The notes under the pieces were generated by a model. The model had not been told where the DNA came from. It saw only the letters and a list, made by a program, of their open reading frames with translations, and ran no database searches. From CBDCMJ01 sp965218875 (GTDB lineage: Bacteria > Chloroflexota > Dehalococcoidia > Lucifugimonadales > UBA3495), in assembly GCA_965218875.1 (NCBI GenBank), contig OZ244707.1:2046001-2110000 (forward strand): a DNA stretch of 64,000 nucleotides. The letters are read 5' to 3'. Below, in pieces: positions 56,126 to 64,000 of this stretch (positions are counted from its first letter, which is position 1; each line of letters opens with the position of its first letter). The position numbers were made by a program, and so were the translations under genes.

Positions 56126-56650
56126 ATGGCAGTACGAAGACTGGTGACCGGCAACGGACCCGACGGCAAGTCCAGGGTGGACATAGATGGGCCAACGCCC
56201 GGACACATCGACATCGGGCGTGCGGTGTTCGACGAGCTCTGGATCACCGGCGCCATCCCGCCTTCGGTGAGCGGCGGCGAGGACCCCGCGGACGTGGAGG
56301 TGGCGGTCCTACAGCCGCCGGCGGGAGGGGTCAAGTGGCGCTGCGTCACCTTCCGCCCCTATGCCGAGGTCCAGGCCATGGGTGGCTACACCCCGGAGGG
56401 AATCGCCGCCGGCGGCAGGTTCGACGATTGCGGCGCCATGGAAACCGACGCCCCCGGCTGGCACACCACTCCCACCCTGGATTTCGGACTGGTCCTGTCG
56501 GGAGAAATCGACCTGGAGCTGGACGACGGCGTGCACCACCTGAAGACCGGGGACTGTGTCGTGCAGCGAGGGACCCGTCACGCCTGGCGCAATCACACGG
56601 ATGAGCCCTGTGTGATGACGTTCATCCTGATCAGCACGGAACAGGCCTGA
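56126..56650 (+). CDS. Cupin-domain protein
   Basis: A 174-residue cupin. The domain lies in the second half: GWHTTPTLDFGLVLSGEIDL and the motif GDCVVQRGTRHAWRNH with metal-ligand His residues. The N-terminal part (FDELWITGAIPPSVSGG) matches a family of cupins often seen beside CoA or amide enzymes. It is convergent with the CaiB-type gene. TAAGGAGGACAC precedes the ATG. Confidence 0.85.
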   Translation: MAVRRLVTGNGPDGKSRVDIDGPTPGHIDIGRAVFDELWITGAIPPSVSGGEDPADVEVAVLQPPAGGVKWRCVTFRPYAEVQAMGGYTPEGIAAGGRFDDCGAMETDAPGWHTTPTLDFGLVLSGEIDLELDDGVHHLKTGDCVVQRGTRHAWRNHTDEPCVMTFILISTEQA

Positions 56651-56691
56651 CTTTTTTCGGGTCCGGCCTTCCTGGTTCAAACCTTCCGGGA

Positions 56692-57927
56692 TCAGACCTT
56701 CCCCTGCGCTTCCAGCTCCGTCAACTCTTGCCGAGTCAGACCGCCGATGCCGCAGAGGATTTCGCGGTTGTGCTCTCCCAGCCGGGGCGGGGCGTCGTTC
56801 GGAGGCTCGCCGCAGCCGCTCAGGCGCAGGGGAGTGCGCAGCGAGCGGAAGAGGCCGCCCATGGTGTCGCCGGTCTCCAGAAACATGCGGCGGGCCTCCA
56901 GATGAGGACACCGGTCGATGTCGGCGATGTTCTGGGCCACACCCATGGAGAACCCGATCTCGGTGAGTATCCGGACTACCTCCCACTTGGGCAGATGCCG
57001 CGACCACTCCTCGATGGCGGGTATCACGTGTTCGAAGTAGAAGTCTCCGTCCGCACTCTGGCCCAGGTAGCGCGGGTCCTCCGTCAGGTCCTCCCGGCCG
57101 AGGAGCTCCCACATCTGCCGCAGCCGCTCTTCGGTCTTGACGCCGGCCATTATCACGTAGCCGTCCCTGGCCCTGAACGTGAGCCCCGAGGACGCCAGCC
57201 TATCCCGGGAGCGGCCCGGGACCTCCCCGGTGGCCTGGTGATAAATCAGATTGCCCACCACGTGGGACGCCATGCACTCGTACATTGACACGTCCAGGTA
57301 CTGGCCGAGCCCCGTTTTCCTCCTCGACTCCAGGGCCAGGACGATGCCCAAGGCCGTCCAGACTCCCGGTATGGTGTCGCCCATGTTGTCGCCAACGGCT
57401 TGAGGCGGCCCACCGGGTTCGCCGGTGACTTCCATCCATCCGGCCATGCCCTGGATGCTGAGGTTGTTGGCTGGCCACTGGGAATAGGGGCCGCCCGCGT
57501 CTTCGTCGTGGCCGTAGCCGGTGATGCCGGCGTAGATGAGGCCCGGGTTGATCTCTCTCAGACGCTCGTAGCCCAAGCCCAGCCGCTGGAATGCGCCGGC
57601 GCCCCAGTTGTCCACGAGAACGTCCGACTGGCGCACCAGGTTCTCGAAGGCCCGCGTGCAGTCCGGGTTGCGCAGGTCCAGGGTCACGCTCTTCTTGTTG
57701 CGATTGGAGGGCAAGAAACGAGCGCTGACCCGCTGGCCGTCGCCGCCCCGCAGGAAGGGCTCTCTGCCGCGGGCCAGGTCTCCGGTAGCGGGACGCTCCA
57801 CCTTGATTACCTCCGCGCCCATGTCCGCCAGGATCATGGAGCAGAAAGGGCCGGCGACCAGGTGGGTGGCGTCGAGGACGCGTATTCCCTCCAGGGGCAA
57901 TGGCGCCGGTGTTGGCTGGGTGGTCAT
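56692..57927 (-). CDS. CaiB/BaiF-family (class III) CoA-transferase
   Basis: A 411-residue protein: LEGIRVLDATHLVAGPFCSM, GAEVIKVERPATGD and SVTLDLRNPD typical of formyl-CoA transferase relatives; a conserved Asp is near PPQAVGDNMGDTIPGVW. The substrate is unknown. It stands alone, convergent with the cupin gene. Confidence 0.92.
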   Translation of the reverse strand: MTTQPTPAPLPLEGIRVLDATHLVAGPFCSMILADMGAEVIKVERPATGDLARGREPFLRGGDGQRVSARFLPSNRNKKSVTLDLRNPDCTRAFENLVRQSDVLVDNWGAGAFQRLGLGYERLREINPGLIYAGITGYGHDEDAGGPYSQWPANNLSIQGMAGWMEVTGEPGGPPQAVGDNMGDTIPGVWTALGIVLALESRRKTGLGQYLDVSMYECMASHVVGNLIYHQATGEVPGRSRDRLASSGLTFRARDGYVIMAGVKTEERLRQMWELLGREDLTEDPRYLGQSADGDFYFEHVIPAIEEWSRHLPKWEVVRILTEIGFSMGVAQNIADIDRCPHLEARRMFLETGDTMGGLFRSLRTPLRLSGCGEPPNDAPPRLGEHNREILCGIGGLTRQELTELEAQGKV

Positions 57928-58042
57928 AGGTGTACAGCTCCTTGAACGGCTTTGGGGGAATATAACCAGGGCTATCGGGGGATTTCCCCGTCAGGTAATG
58001 GCTGGCGCAGGCGGGTAAGATACAACCAAGTCAACCGGGCTG

Positions 58043-58486
58043 GCGGAAACCCGGGGGGTCATTCGATTGTCACCCCGGAAGGGCGCCTCCTCCTCCATGT
58101 CATTCCGAACCCGTCGGAACGGGTGAGGAATCGCAAGCCGCTATTGGGAGCCAAGGGGAGTTGACCAGGGGTATTTTAGATTCCTCGGCTGCGCTCGGAA
58201 TGGCAATTCTAGCCTTATAACTACACGTCGTTGGTCACTACCCGACAATAATCGAATAACCCTGCGGAAAACCGGGGGGGTCATTCGATTGTCACCCCGG
58301 AAGGGCGCCTCCTCCTCCATGTCATTCCGAACCCGTCGGAATCGGGTGAGGAATCTCAAGCCGCTATTAGGAGCCAAGGGGAGTTGACCAGGGGTATTTT
58401 AGATTCCTCGGCTGCCCTCGGAATGGCAATTCTAGCCTTATAACTACACGTCGTTGATCACTACCCGACAATAATCGAATGACCCT
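58043..58486. repeat. Two direct repeats of ~222 bp
   Basis: Copy A (58043-58263) and copy B (58264-58486) are nearly identical, starting GCGGAAAACCGGGG and each containing the palindromic CATTCCG/GAGGAAT element and CTAGCCTTATAACTACACGT. A third copy begins at 58487 and breaks off after about 25 bases. No coding frame is convincing in 57928-58710. Confidence 0.85.
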
Positions 58487-58710
58487 GCGGAAAACCGGGA
58501 GAGTCGTTCCAACCGGGAGGGTCATCCAGATGTACGAAGGTGACCACGGGATGGCCGCAGGCCCCAAGTCGGCACTTCCCGAAGGGAAGGGGGCATCGGA
58601 GAGATCGAAGCCGTACCGGGGCTGCCCCCCGAGCATCCCTTGGGCGACTACGGCTCAGATGTATTCATCGGCGCGGGCTAGTAGGGCCAGGGCCTATTGG
58701 GAAACAGGGC

Positions 58711-59877
58711 CTAGAGCGAATCGTAGACCGCGGCAAACAGTCTCGCCGCGCGGCTGTCGTCGCCGGCCTCGACCCTCATCTGGTTCATGCAGTAGCCAAA
58801 GCCGATGCCGGCGTCCGGGTCGGCGAACCCCAGCGAGCCGCCGGCCCCCGTGTGCCCGAAGGTCCTGGCGCCGGGACCCAAGGGAAAGCTTTCGCTCGTC
58901 AGCATGAAGCCCAGGCCAAACCTGGTGGGCCGGGCCAGCACCGCGTCCCACCCGTTGGACTGCTCCATCAGCGCGGCCTCGATGGCCGCCTGGCTCAGGA
59001 TGTCCACGCCGTCCAGCTTCCCGCCCTGGGCCAGCGCCTCGTAGATGCGGGCCACTGCCCGGGCGTTGGTGTGTCCGTTGGCCGCCGGGATCTCGGCGCC
59101 GCGCCACTCGCGGGAATTGTCGGTCACCCCGAAGGCAAAACCGGGGTTGGTCATGGTCTTGGCGATCATGCCCTCGGGCTCATTCATGATCAGCTCTTGT
59201 ATGGGGTCGGTCTCCCCTGGCGGCAGGGGAGGCGGGGCGAGGAACTGGGCGGTGCGGGCGTCGTGGACGGCGTCGAGCCCAATGTGAAAGTCCGCGCCCA
59301 GGGGGCCCGCCACCTCTTCCCGGAAGTAAGCGCCGAGAGTCTTGCCGGTGATGCGCCTGACCACCTCGCCCACCAGGAAGCCGTAGGTAATGGCATGGTA
59401 GCCATGCCGGGTCCCCGGCTCCCACCAGGGCTCCTGGGCGGCCAGGGCACCGGTCATGGCTGTCCAATCGAACATGGCCTCCGGGGGCAGGGGTGCTTTT
59501 ATCGCTGGCAGGCCGGCCTGGTGGCTCAACAGGTAGCGCACCGGCAAGTCCCCTTTCCCGGCTTGAGCGAACTCGGGCCAGTACCTGGCCACCGGCGCGT
59601 CCACGTCCAGCTTGCCCTGGTCTATTAGCCGGTGGGCGCATATGGCGGTCATGCCCTTGGTGGTGGAGTAGACGTTGACCAGGGTGTCCCGCTCCCACGG
59701 GCGGGCGCCTGCCCCGTCGGCGTGGCCGCCCCAGAGATCGACGACGGGCTTCCCGCCCAGGTAGACGGCCACGGTGGCGCCAACCTCGTTCCGCAGGGCA
59801 AAGTTCTCCTTGAAGACCTCTTGAACGCCGCTAAACCGGCTGTCGCATTGGCCGCTGACTTCTATCTTGGTAACCAT
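58711..59877 (-). CDS. Beta-lactamase-fold serine hydrolase (class C/EstB-like)
   Basis: A 388-residue protein. The serine nucleophile motif is STTKG (SxxK), followed by a Tyr motif YHAITYG and the late FGHTGAGGS motif. No signal peptide is apparent, so it may be a cytoplasmic esterase or transacylase. It follows the PEPCK-like gene with 44 bases between. Confidence 0.88.
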   Translation of the reverse strand: MVTKIEVSGQCDSRFSGVQEVFKENFALRNEVGATVAVYLGGKPVVDLWGGHADGAGARPWERDTLVNVYSTTKGMTAICAHRLIDQGKLDVDAPVARYWPEFAQAGKGDLPVRYLLSHQAGLPAIKAPLPPEAMFDWTAMTGALAAQEPWWEPGTRHGYHAITYGFLVGEVVRRITGKTLGAYFREEVAGPLGADFHIGLDAVHDARTAQFLAPPPLPPGETDPIQELIMNEPEGMIAKTMTNPGFAFGVTDNSREWRGAEIPAANGHTNARAVARIYEALAQGGKLDGVDILSQAAIEAALMEQSNGWDAVLARPTRFGLGFMLTSESFPLGPGARTFGHTGAGGSLGFADPDAGIGFGYCMNQMRVEAGDDSRAARLFAAVYDSL

Positions 59878-59921
59878 AGCTATCCCTCAGAGCAAGTAGT
59901 ATGGCGGCGGAGACCCTCGGC

Positions 59922-62213
59922 TTATAGGCCCAACTCCGCTAGGGCGCCCAGTTGTTCCCGGGCCAAGCTGAGACCCCGGGTCTGGCCCGCTTGGTACTTT
60001 TTGCGGAGGCTGTCCAGCACCCCGTCCGGCGGGCGGCTGCCTTCCCCCCGGTGGGCGGCCGCCTCGGCCAGGGAGCCGTAGGCCCAGTCCAGATTCCAGA
60101 AGAAGCACAGCAGCCAGGCCAGCTCGCGCTCCTTCAGGGGAGGAGGGACGTCCGGCAGGTCTATCAAGTCGTTGTCGACCTTGGTGTAGCGCAGGATGCC
60201 CGCCTTGTCCTCATCGTCGAGGCTGTAGTAGCGGCGGCGGCTGATCTCCATCATGCGCCGGGCGTATTCCTCTTCACCGTAGATGTTGCGGGGGAGCCAC
60301 TGGGAGCGGAAGTCGACGACCTCCTCGCCGCCGGCCCCGAGGATGGCTACCGCAACGTCCGAACCCATGATTTCGTCGTGCTCGAATCTCACGGCCTCCC
60401 GCAAGAGGGCCTCCTGCAGCATCAGGGTCAACTCTTTGGGAATCTTGTGATAGAGCCGCCCGCTGGCAGAATCGTTGGAATCGGCGCCCACGCCGCCCGT
60501 GTTGAACGCGTAATACTCCTGGGGCAGGCCTTCCTGTTCCATCTGGGTCAGGATGTGGTACATGAGGTTGGCGTTCTCATCCTCCAGGCCGATGATAAAC
60601 GGGTCGGAGAAGTATTCCACGTAGGGCATGCCGATGGCGCCCACGGCCGCCCCCATCTGCACGGCTTCGCCGTACATCAGGACTCGAACGTACTGCTTGA
60701 GGGTCAGGCGGCGCAGCGGGGGTATCACTGTGTTCTGCCGCATCACCGCTTGCCAAAACACCCGGTCGGTGTGTTCCATGGGAACGTGGACCGAATCGCT
60801 CTCGCGCCCGCCGGTGATGCCTTCGATGATGTGGCGGGCGCCCTTGCGGTCAATGAGCCGGGGGCGGGAAAGGATGACTCGCATGTTGCGGACGGGGTTG
60901 GAGAGAAAGTTGGGCCTGGCCTCTTTCACCTCGGCGGGCACCTCGACGGGGACGTTTTCCAGCGCTTCCTGGGGGTTGGGAGCGTCCGGAGTGCCGCGAA
61001 TGGATTCGAAGGTAATCGGGTCGTCGTTGGGGTCCACGCCGAAGGGCATGGCGTAGAAATTGTTTTCGGTGCCGTCGATACCGTAGGAGATGGTCGCCGG
61101 TCGGCCCCCCAGGGTGGTGTGAATGGGGTGGCTCAGGGGTTGCAGCAGAACGATATCGTCGTTCATGGGGTAGACGCCCTCTTCGGGGTCCTCCCTCAAG
61201 CCGAGCTGTCGAGCCAACTCGCTGTTGGCCAGCTCTAGCATGATGGTGAGAGTGCTCTTGCCATGCAGCGAAGGCCCCACCGATATGAGCGCCGTATTCT
61301 TCATGGCGCCGCTCAGGGTCTTGGCGCGGGCCATGCTCAGGGCTGACTGGATCGCAACACCCTGGGACTGTTTGACCAGGAACATGGCCACCGACAGCGG
61401 CCCCATCTTGTGTTCGCCCACGTAGTCAAAGCCCAGGTGCAGGGACAGCCCCTTGGTGGGCGCCTTGAAGACCAGCTTGGTGATGCCCGACTCCACGACC
61501 CTGGCCTTCAGGTCTTCGGGCAGGCCCAAGTCCTCGAGCCAGTTGGGTATGGACACTTCCAGGATGTCGGGAGCTTCCCGCCGGCGTGAGTCCGGCAGGT
61601 CGAAGGTAAGCTGGCGCCACATGATGGGGATTTGCAGGTAGCGGGCCCCGAACAGCAACTGCCTGGCGTGGAAGGACCGCTCCGGCAGGTCCCCCACCTG
61701 GCGGTCCGACTGGACGATGGGCCCTCCGGACTCGAGGTGGCGGCTCATGGTCCGGTTGACGTGGCTGAACACCTCCGCGAACAGGACCTGGTTGGCCTCG
61801 CTGAAGGCCACGGCGTCCCGGTTTCTGGCGAAGCCGTCGATGAAGTACTGGGTGATGTCCGGGCGGCGGGCGACTCCCAACTGGCTGAAGAAGGCCAGGC
61901 CGCCGCTATCCAGCCGGACCACCGCCTCGGGCCAGGCCCGCGGCGCGGCCCTGCCCGCGGCGTTGTGCTCCTCCGCCTCCCTTTTGACCTCCTGGGCCTC
62001 CCGCAACAGGCCCTCTCTTTGGGCGGCGGGAATGTCCTGCAGGATGGGCATCCGGTCGATTAGCCACTGGGTGGATGGGTTGTAGTAGCTGCTGCCGGGC
62101 TTGTGCCCCTCCCGGGCCAAGGCAACCAGCCGGTCCAATTCTCGTTCGAAGGAGGGGTCGATGGCAGGCCCGGCGAGCGGAGAGGGTGGGTTCTGCTGGT
62201 GTTGCTCCGTCAT
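59922..62213 (-). CDS. Large protein related to ATP-dependent PEP carboxykinase
   Basis: A 763-residue protein. A P-loop-like segment reads SVGPSLHGKSTLTIMLE near residue 320, followed by MNDDIVLLQP, which could be the second Asp motif, and NTVIPPLRRL, resembling the PEPCK C-domain. The middle (HKMGPLSVAMFLVKQSQG) is unlike classical PEPCK and the N-terminal 200 residues have no clear relative. I call it a divergent PEPCK-fold protein; its reaction is uncertain. It precedes the serine hydrolase. Confidence 0.5.
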   Translation of the reverse strand: MTEQHQQNPPSPLAGPAIDPSFERELDRLVALAREGHKPGSSYYNPSTQWLIDRMPILQDIPAAQREGLLREAQEVKREAEEHNAAGRAAPRAWPEAVVRLDSGGLAFFSQLGVARRPDITQYFIDGFARNRDAVAFSEANQVLFAEVFSHVNRTMSRHLESGGPIVQSDRQVGDLPERSFHARQLLFGARYLQIPIMWRQLTFDLPDSRRREAPDILEVSIPNWLEDLGLPEDLKARVVESGITKLVFKAPTKGLSLHLGFDYVGEHKMGPLSVAMFLVKQSQGVAIQSALSMARAKTLSGAMKNTALISVGPSLHGKSTLTIMLELANSELARQLGLREDPEEGVYPMNDDIVLLQPLSHPIHTTLGGRPATISYGIDGTENNFYAMPFGVDPNDDPITFESIRGTPDAPNPQEALENVPVEVPAEVKEARPNFLSNPVRNMRVILSRPRLIDRKGARHIIEGITGGRESDSVHVPMEHTDRVFWQAVMRQNTVIPPLRRLTLKQYVRVLMYGEAVQMGAAVGAIGMPYVEYFSDPFIIGLEDENANLMYHILTQMEQEGLPQEYYAFNTGGVGADSNDSASGRLYHKIPKELTLMLQEALLREAVRFEHDEIMGSDVAVAILGAGGEEVVDFRSQWLPRNIYGEEEYARRMMEISRRRYYSLDDEDKAGILRYTKVDNDLIDLPDVPPPLKERELAWLLCFFWNLDWAYGSLAEAAAHRGEGSRPPDGVLDSLRKKYQAGQTRGLSLAREQLGALAELGL

Positions 62214-62351
62214 GACCTCGTCTCCCCGGTATTAGCCGCCGGCTCGCGGACCCGGGAGCGCCGGTGCGTCTCCCAGACGCCGCTAGCTACGTGGCGGGGC
62301 CGCCAGTATGCTACATGGTTGCCGCAGCCAAGTCAAAGGGTTCTCGCATCA

Positions 62352-62486
62352 GTAGCTGCTCAGACTTGATGTGTATCCGTTCGTCCTGAGCGAAGCGAAG
62401 TGGAGCCGTAGGCGGAACGAAGCGCAGTCGAAGGGCCTGTCCTGAGCCTGTCGAAGGGCCGGTTCTCCTTAAGTCTGAACAGTTAC
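62352..62486. mobile_element. 135-bp MITE, copy 3
   Basis: The left end is slightly diverged (GTAGCTGCTCAGACTT), the right end matches the inverted repeat. It is flanked by exact 8-bp duplications TCGCATCA at 62344-62351 and 62487-62494. The interior includes the 23-bp module at 62436-62458. It has no coding capacity and must move with help from an enzyme elsewhere. Confidence 0.87.
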
Positions 62487-62560
62487 TCGCATCAGGGCCA
62501 TTCGATTATCCTGGCGCTTGAGGCCCTTCTCCACCATGTCGTGCTGAGCCCACCCACCCC

Positions 62561-62699
62561 TGTCATTCCGCGGCCGCGAAGCGGCGAGGAATCTCAAGTC
62601 CTGAGCCGGAGTCCGGGTCGGGGTCGGCTGCCGGGCCGGGGATGCCGCGCCCAGGGGGTTATGCGTCATCGGTAGGGGCGAAAAATCTTTCGCCCCTAC
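62561..62699. repeat. Dispersed ~145-bp repeat, copy 2
   Basis: It matches 8432-8575 closely. It ends in a perfect 12-bp hairpin, GTAGGGGCGAAA-AATC-TTTCGCCCCTAC at 62672-62699. The IS5-family element begins right at its end. Confidence 0.8.
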
Positions 62700-62706
62700 T
62701 TAGTGC

Positions 62707-63120
62707 CTATCCTAATAACCCGGCGGCTCTGAGAGCAATAAGGGCGCAGGCGAAATGAAGAAAGGCGATGTAATTGCCTGGGGTCTTGTCCCAGCGGACC
62801 AAGATGCGGCGAAAGCGGTTCAGCCAGCTGTGGGTCCGTTCCACCACCCAACGCCGGGCCTTGAAGCCGGCTTCCTCTTTGATGGCCTGCGCCTCTTCGC
62901 CCCTGCCGCGGATGTGGGCCGTGAAGCCGAACTCCTCCAGAGTTCGCCGCACCTCATCGAAGTCGTAACCCTTATCCAGGCACAGACCCTGGGGGTTCTC
63001 CTCACTGGGCGGCGGGCGTTGCACCGCCAGGCTCTCCACCGTAGCCCGCACCAGCTTCATGTCGTGGCGGTTGGCCCCAGCCACTGCCAGCCCCACCGGA
63101 ATGCCTTGGGCGTCGGTCAA
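62707..63120 (-). CDS. IS5-family transposase, C-terminal frame (orfB)
   Basis: The 137-residue frame holds most of the DDE domain: VAGANRHDMKL, CLDKGYDFDEVRRTL with an Asp, and the signature WVVERTHSWLNRFRRILVRWDK with the catalytic Glu. It has to be joined to the upstream frame; the join lies near a run of seven G and four A residues. Confidence 0.85.
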   Translation of the reverse strand: MTDAQGIPVGLAVAGANRHDMKLVRATVESLAVQRPPPSEENPQGLCLDKGYDFDEVRRTLEEFGFTAHIRGRGEEAQAIKEEAGFKARRWVVERTHSWLNRFRRILVRWDKTPGNYIAFLHFACALIALRAAGLLG

Positions 63121-63142
63121 CAGGCTGCGTTTGACCCCTGTC

Positions 63143-63595
63143 TTACCCCGGTCCGTGGGGTTGGGGCCGGTTTTCCCCCCCGCCCAGGGGGGACTTGGTC
63201 ATGGCCCCGTCCATGCTCAGCCAACTCCAGTCCAGACCCTTCAATTCGTCGTACCGTCCCAGCCCCGACTGCCATAGCCTTAAAAACACTCCGGCAGCGG
63301 CCCATTCTTGAAAGCGCAGATGGGCGGTGGAGCCGGAGCAAATCCCGGTGGCATCCAGGGCTTTCCACTGGCAGCCGGTGCGAAGCACGTAGAAGATGCC
63401 GTTGGCGCAGGTCCGGTCCGGCACTCTGGGACGGCCTCCACCCAGGGGATGGGTGTTCACCCGCCGGGGAATCAGCGGGGCTAGGGCCTCCCATAGGGTA
63501 TCGGACACCTGGTAGGCGCCGGTAGTGGGGTTGGCCGGCGTCACCGGGCCGGTCCGCTTTGGCCGAGGCAGCTTGGGTCCTTCGTATTTGATCAT
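63143..63595 (-). CDS. IS5-family transposase, N-terminal frame (orfA)
   Basis: The 150-residue frame contains the N-terminal domain (YQVSDTLWEALAPLIPRR, NGIFYVLRTGCQWKALD) and the first catalytic Asp in WLSMDGAMTK. It leaves the frame at GGGENRPQPHG, where the family expects GGGKTGPNPTDRGK in the next frame. A +1 shift or transcript slippage on the G7A4 run would give a full transposase. Confidence 0.85.
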   Translation of the reverse strand: MIKYEGPKLPRPKRTGPVTPANPTTGAYQVSDTLWEALAPLIPRRVNTHPLGGGRPRVPDRTCANGIFYVLRTGCQWKALDATGICSGSTAHLRFQEWAAAGVFLRLWQSGLGRYDELKGLDWSWLSMDGAMTKSPLGGGENRPQPHGPG

Positions 63596-63676
63596 TACCC
63601 AAGTCTAACCTCTACTCCCACTCGTTCCCTTTCGCTACTGTTGCGGGTTATTACTAGTTTTTAGGATAGGCTCTAA

Positions 63677-63958
63677 GTCGGAACAGTTACTTCTCCGGCT
63701 GGTACTGGAAAGGCAGAACGCCTTGCTTCATAATAGTTGCACCTCGTTGGTGATGGTTTTGATTGAAGCCTTACCATCATAGCCAGCTTCACGGCTGGCT
63801 CCGACGGGGTGTTTCCTTCCATCTTAGGTGGGGGATTTGGGTTACCTGGTCAATATGCCCTTGACACGACAGGGGAACGCGACGTATGTTCCTTGGGCGA
63901 GAGCAAGCTCAAAATGGATATTTCGGTTTCAGGCGAAATGTGATGGGAGGATCGACCA
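63677..63958. other. AT-rich leader region of the last gene
   Basis: It holds a small hairpin AGCCAGC-TTCACG-GCTGGCT at 63781-63800 without a T run, a promoter candidate at 63861-63890, and GGGAGG ahead of the final gene. No other gene is seen. Confidence 0.4.
63861..63890 (+). promoter_or_regulatory. Promoter candidate for the last gene
   Basis: TTGACA at 63861-63866 and TATGTT at 63885-63890 with an 18-base spacer match the sigma-70 consensus well. The start codon lies about 70 bases further on. Confidence 0.6.
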
Positions 63959-64000
63959 ATGACAGAAAAGAACAATGCCGATGAAAAGAAAATGGAAGAA
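63959..64000 (+). CDS. Start of a Lys/Glu-rich protein, cut by the window
   Basis: ATG at 63959 follows GGGAGG and reads MTEKNNADEKKMEE before the window ends. The opening is charged and probably disordered. Function cannot be told. Confidence 0.6.
   Translation, partial: MTEKNNADEKKMEE

Larger units (their letters stand above)
62700..63676 (-). mobile_element. IS5-family insertion sequence
   Basis: Terminal inverted repeats of about 16 bp with one mismatch (TTAGTGCCTATCCTAA left; the complement of the right end reads TTAGAGCCTATCCTAA) enclose two overlapping transposase frames. No clean target duplication is seen. It lies between a dispersed repeat and a possible MITE-end remnant (AAGTCGGAACAGTTAC at 63675-63690). 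Confidence 0.8.

Noticed and set aside
63720..63850. Riboswitch upstream of the last gene
   Set aside because: Only one small hairpin is visible and no known aptamer pattern could be recognised.

Overview
The window reads as a chromosomal segment of a high-GC, gene-dense bacterium, most likely a Chloroflexota of the Dehalococcoidia/SAR202 type. This is an inference from gene content: F420 biosynthesis (cofE), a ubiD-ubiA-ubiX-ubiE quinone set, molybdenum hydroxylase genes, many small flavin, cupin and CoA-transferase genes, and numerous dispersed palindromic repeats. No rRNA or tRNA gene was recognised.

Layout. 1-5.6 kb is a lower-GC accessory block: an orphan YgiT-type zinc protein flanked by two copies of a C-terminal gene fragment, a PIN-type toxin/antitoxin pair, and a type III restriction-modification system (mod, res). 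5.7-8.2 kb holds a DUF35 protein, a glyoxalase-fold protein and a DUF2182 membrane protein. 9-13.6 kb is a three-subunit molybdenum hydroxylase operon followed by PPOX flavoprotein and MoaD-like genes. 13.7-19 kb carries Nudix, GNAT, pduO-hisH-hisA, cofE and dinB. 19-21 kb is repeat-rich with few genes. 21-24 kb holds a class III aminotransferase and a thioredoxin/NHL protein whose active site contains an in-frame TGA followed by a bacterial SECIS-like hairpin, a strong selenoprotein candidate. 24-30 kb carries prfA-prmC and ubiD-ubiA-ubiX-ubiE. 31-35.3 kb is a modABC molybdate transporter with a divergent XRE/substrate-binding regulator whose last codons are replaced by a dead IS630 element. 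36.7-46.6 kb includes Lin0512, cupin, a hydantoinase/oxoprolinase operon, an AT-rich orphan helicase and an AlaX editing protein. 47.3-55.6 kb holds dnaN and a DNA-repair region: a radical SAM protein, hicBA, and imuB-DUF6504-dnaE2. Two matching GAAC-N4-GTTC boxes lie upstream of the radical SAM gene and of imuB. 56-64 kb carries cupin, CaiB-type, serine hydrolase and PEPCK-like genes, and ends with repeats, a MITE, an IS5-family element and the start of one further gene.

Themes. Molybdate uptake (modABC plus regulator) would supply the molybdenum hydroxylase. The repair genes form an SOS-like mutagenesis regulon. Several small mobile sequences can be read in detail: a 135-bp MITE with 16-bp inverted ends and 8-bp target duplications, a 23-bp module that both occurs inside the MITE and disrupts the IS630 transposase, and an IS630 insertion whose pre-insertion site can be reconstructed.
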